Part shown: piece after piece, positions 6,243 to 8,289 of the stretch | Numbering within the stretch: the stretch's first letter is position 1 | How the letters are laid out: the number at the start of each line of letters is the position of its first letter | NCBI GenBank assembly: GCA_003139735.1 | Contig: PLGA01000516.1 | Location: 1-8,289, forward strand | Source: Bryobacterales bacterium | Lineage (GTDB): Bacteria > Acidobacteriota > Terriglobia > Bryobacterales > Bryobacteraceae | Direction of reading: 5' to 3' | Length of the DNA: 8,289 nt | Translations under genes and position numbers: made by a program | The notes under the pieces: model-generated | Told to the model about the DNA's origin: nothing | The model's input: only the letters and a program-made list of their open reading frames with translations | The model's database searches: none

Positions 6243-7654
6243 GCGCCAGCTTTAACGACACCGTCGGCAATGCCATTCTGGGCATCGATACCCTGTGGGG
6301 CGGAGACGTGATGTCCGCCTCCGGAACTGGCCGCTTCATCGCCGATTCCTGGTTCTCCGGCGAGCCGCTCCCGCTCGCTTACACCCACCCCACCGCCGCC
6401 CGTCTGCGCGAATCCGGCGGCGTGTCCGCCAAGACGCCCGACCGCGCCGCCATTGAGGCCTACCTCGCCGCCGTCGATATTCCGGCCGCCATCCACGCCC
6501 TTCCATGCCTCCCTCCATCGCATCCGAGCCGCGAACGTGAGAGAACGGTTTCCCCCGACCCGTATCTTTCCTCTCTCGCCGATTGCTTCCAAGTGATGTG
6601 GGACCTCGCCATGGAGATTCTCGACCAGGGCCAACCCGTGCCGTACGAGCGATGCGTCCTCGCCTCCACCGGCCGCCCTCCGGAACCTTCCGACCCCATC
6701 GCCAGGCGCGAGCGCGTCGCCGAATTGCTCGCCGAGGCCGGCTATCTTTCAAATGACCGCGCCGGACTGCTGGCCGCCGTGGACGCCTGGCGCAAGGCCC
6801 ACCTGGTCCCCTTGGCCTCCATCCGCGTGATGGGCGCGGCGGTCATCGCCTGGTTCGACCAGATGACCGCCGCCAACCTGGTCCCGCACCTCCCCGTCGA
6901 GCTGCATTCCGTGCCCCGCGCCAACATCGAGTTCCTGCCCATCAAGGACGCCTGGTTCTCCGGCTCCATGAACTATCTGGGCCGCGCCAGCCGCCCGGAC
7001 GGCAGCCCGGAATACGAGGCCTGCTATGAGATCAACGCTTCGCTCCGCATCTCCTTTCCCGAGTTACTGCAGTTAGTCAGTCATGAGGTGGTCCCCGGCC
7101 ACGTGACCACCTTCGCCTATTTGCAGAACCTTTACGTGCGCGGCAAGGTCGGATTCGAAGCCACCGTCCTGACCATGAACACGCGCGCCGCCGCCCTGTT
7201 TGAAGGCATCGCCAACAATGCCATCCTAATAGCTCACGGCGCGCTCGAAGTGAGCGAGTTGCCCGACCCCGACCTCCAAATCGGCGTCCTGCTGGCGCTC
7301 TTGCAGGACGACGCCAAGAACCAATCGTCGTACCTCACCTGGGGCCAGGGCGTGCCTCAGGCGGATGTAGCCGCCACGCTGCGCCAGGATTTCCTGGTCT
7401 CGTCCGAACGCGCCGACAAGCTTTCCGGCGCCTGGGGACGCCACCCCCTGCTCGGCCGTATGTATCTGCCAGCCTACCGCGCCGGCACCCAGCGCGTCGC
7501 CGAGTTGCGCCGCCGCTACCCCCCCGAGCGCATCCTCCCGGTCCTCTACGGCTGTTCCGGCCTGGTGGACATCGTTACCATTGAGCAAGCCCTAACCGAG
7601 CCGCGAACGTCGCAAACCGAGCCGCGAACGTCGCAAACCGAGCCGCGAACGTAA
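6239..7654 (+). CDS. Cytoplasmic HExxPGH metallopeptidase-like protein (DUF885-like)
   Basis: The 471-residue protein contains SHEVVPGHVTTFAY (281-294). Its His-Glu-x-x-Pro-Gly-His arrangement (H282, E283, H288) resembles the HExxPGHH motif of DUF885 proteins, zinc-peptidase-like enzymes. FEGIANNA (321-328) would supply a downstream acidic ligand, E322, as EGWA does in that family. The rest is mostly helical, as in gluzincins. No signal peptide or membrane segment is seen, so it should act in the cytoplasm. The ATG overlaps the transporter stop (ATGA), with GAGGTGG (6228-6234) as ribosome site. Together they suggest hydrolysis of peptides imported by the OPT protein. Two oddities come from a GC-rich repeat: residues 96-104 (PSRERERTV) are encoded by one copy, and the C-terminus, TEPRTSQ twice then TEPRT, is encoded by a tandem array that also provides the TAA. 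The peptidase role is inferred and the exact family is less certain. Confidence 0.78.
   Translation: MSASFNDTVGNAILGIDTLWGGDVMSASGTGRFIADSWFSGEPLPLAYTHPTAARLRESGGVSAKTPDRAAIEAYLAAVDIPAAIHALPCLPPSHPSRERERTVSPDPYLSSLADCFQVMWDLAMEILDQGQPVPYERCVLASTGRPPEPSDPIARRERVAELLAEAGYLSNDRAGLLAAVDAWRKAHLVPLASIRVMGAAVIAWFDQMTAANLVPHLPVELHSVPRANIEFLPIKDAWFSGSMNYLGRASRPDGSPEYEACYEINASLRISFPELLQLVSHEVVPGHVTTFAYLQNLYVRGKVGFEATVLTMNTRAAALFEGIANNAILIAHGALEVSELPDPDLQIGVLLALLQDDAKNQSSYLTWGQGVPQADVAATLRQDFLVSSERADKLSGAWGRHPLLGRMYLPAYRAGTQRVAELRRRYPPERILPVLYGCSGLVDIVTIEQALTEPRTSQTEPRTSQTEPRT
6524..6549 (+). repeat. Interior copy of a GC-rich repeat, inside the peptidase frame
   Basis: This 26-base segment begins CCGAGCCGCGAACGT and continues GAGAGAACGGT. 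It matches 7638-7663 at 24 of 26 positions, differing only at two purines. It is read in the phase Pro-Ser-Arg-Glu-Arg-Glu-Arg-Thr. In the phase used by the tail copies it would read TGA at 6538-6540, so the phase chosen here keeps the gene open. It lies between the first domain and the helical core, where an insertion would be tolerated. Confidence 0.8.
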
Positions 7655-7675
7655 GAGAGCGGTCGCAAACCGAGC
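7594..7675 (+). repeat. Tandem array of the GC-rich repeat at the 3' end of the peptidase gene
   Basis: Two perfect 21-base units (7594-7614, 7615-7635) each read AACCGAGCCGCGAACGT plus CGCA. A third, longer unit of 32 bases (7636-7667) has the same first 17 bases, then an extra AAGAGAGCGGT before CGCA. A partial fourth begins at 7668 (AACCGAGC). The short units look like deletions of the 11-base block from the long one. In the peptidase frame each short unit encodes Thr-Glu-Pro-Arg-Thr-Ser-Gln, and the long unit supplies the TAA stop (7652-7654). Confidence 0.9.
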
Positions 7676-7699
7676 TCCTCTGCCCGCCATGCCATAGGC

Positions 7700-7705
7700 T
7701 ACACT
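7700..7705 (+). promoter_or_regulatory. Candidate -10 element of a leaderless promoter for the propeller gene
   Basis: TACACT ends six bases before the ATG at 7712, and the intervening ACTCCC is no ribosome-binding site. A transcript starting the usual six to eight bases after this element would begin at or next to the start codon. No -35 is recognisable at 7677-7682. This is pattern inference. Confidence 0.45.
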
Positions 7706-7711
7706 ACTCCC

Positions 7712-8289
7712 ATGAAACGCATCCTCGCGCTGTTACCGCTGGCGGCCTTCTTCGCCGCCGCCCAAACGCCTCAGGCCCCTGCGCCCGCTCCCGGCCGGGC
7801 CGCCGGACGAGGCCCCGCGGTTCGGTACCGCAGCCACATTACCATCTATGACCTGCGCTCCAAGTCCGCGAAGGTGCTCCTCACTTCCGACACCCGTTGG
7901 GAAGCTCCCAACTGGATGCACGACGGGAAATACCTGTTGGCGAACTCCCAGGGCGGCCTGTGGAAGCTGGCTGTCGATGGACCCACGCCTCCCACGCCCG
8001 AGCGCATCAAGCTGCCCGACGGCTTCAATTGCAACAACGACCACGGCTTCACCTTCGATGGCAAGATGCTGGCGTTCTCCGCCACCACGCCGGCCGCGCG
8101 CACCTCCCAGGTCTACCTGGTGAGCGCCGATGGCGCGGAGCCCAAGCAGATGACGCACGTCGGAACCAACTACTTCCACGGCTTTTCGCCCGATGGCAAG
8201 TGGCTGATGGTCATCGGACAGCGCCCGGTCAATGGCGTGACCAAGACCGAGATCTACCGCGTTTCCGCGGACGGCTCCAAGGAAGAAAA
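7712..8289 (+). CDS. Secreted TolB/PD40-type beta-propeller protein, 5' part only
   Basis: The frame is open from the ATG at 7712 to the window end, giving 192 residues. It starts with a clear Sec signal peptide, MKRILALLPLAAFFAAA, with probable cleavage before Gln18, then a Pro/Ala/Gly linker to about residue 36. Propeller blades follow, marked by the PD40 pattern of Asp-Gly-Lys after a turn: WMHDGKYLLA (68-77), FTFDGKMLAFS (113-123) and FSPDGKWLMVIG (158-169). Each is followed by a strand giving the output (LWKLAVDG, VYLVSADG, IYRVSADG). Such domains occur in TolB and in many exported proteins of unknown role; here the periplasm or surface is likely, and nothing indicates an enzyme domain in the visible part. 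No Shine-Dalgarno precedes the start; the conserved signal and the close -10-like TACACT support it. Confidence 0.85.
   Translation, partial: MKRILALLPLAAFFAAAQTPQAPAPAPGRAAGRGPAVRYRSHITIYDLRSKSAKVLLTSDTRWEAPNWMHDGKYLLANSQGGLWKLAVDGPTPPTPERIKLPDGFNCNNDHGFTFDGKMLAFSATTPAARTSQVYLVSADGAEPKQMTHVGTNYFHGFSPDGKWLMVIGQRPVNGVTKTEIYRVSADGSKEE

Noticed and set aside
7594..7675. CRISPR array
   Set aside because: Units abut without unique spacers, there are only three and a part, and they are translated as part of the peptidase.

Overview
The window looks like chromosomal DNA from a high-GC Gram-negative bacterium. The lipid A gene lpxD implies an outer membrane. The style of the proteins (exported proteins with Gln/Pro/Ala linkers, a PD40/TolB-like propeller, an OPT transporter) and small GC-rich repeats inside a gene suggest an Acidobacteriota member, perhaps Solibacter/Bryobacter-like. 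That placement is inference from memory of such genomes, not a search.

Layout. Bases 1-47 (minus) hold the 5' part of a tRNA-Ser(GGA) cut by the window edge. 143-1354 (minus) encodes an amidohydrolase-superfamily TIM-barrel protein with an apparent export signal. It is transcribed divergently from lpxD (1434-2477, plus) across a 79-base region with an almost symmetric pair of promoters. lpxD overlaps by 29 bases a LOG-family (Rossmann-fold) gene at 2449-3243. Next comes a lower-GC island, a type II toxin-antitoxin locus (3253-4135). Its RelE/HigB-like toxin has lost its C-terminal third, while its XRE-type antitoxin is intact and carries a C-terminal extension of about 100 residues that I cannot assign. 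An OPT-family transporter (4206-6242), preceded by a 23-base near-palindrome, overlaps by ATGA a cytoplasmic HExxPGH metallopeptidase-like gene (6239-7654). The window ends inside a secreted beta-propeller gene (7712 onward) that appears to have a leaderless promoter.

How the genes relate. The OPT transporter and peptidase form a translationally coupled pair, best read as peptide uptake followed by cytoplasmic hydrolysis. lpxD and the LOG gene form a second coupled pair without an obvious functional link. The TA locus looks like a decayed mobile cassette lodged between these units. The peptidase gene carries one copy of a GC-rich repeat inside its reading frame and a 21-base tandem array of the same repeat at its 3' end, where the repeat supplies the stop codon.

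There is no stretch over 300 bases without a gene. I see no CRISPR array, insertion sequence or replication origin, and no convincing Rho-independent terminator.
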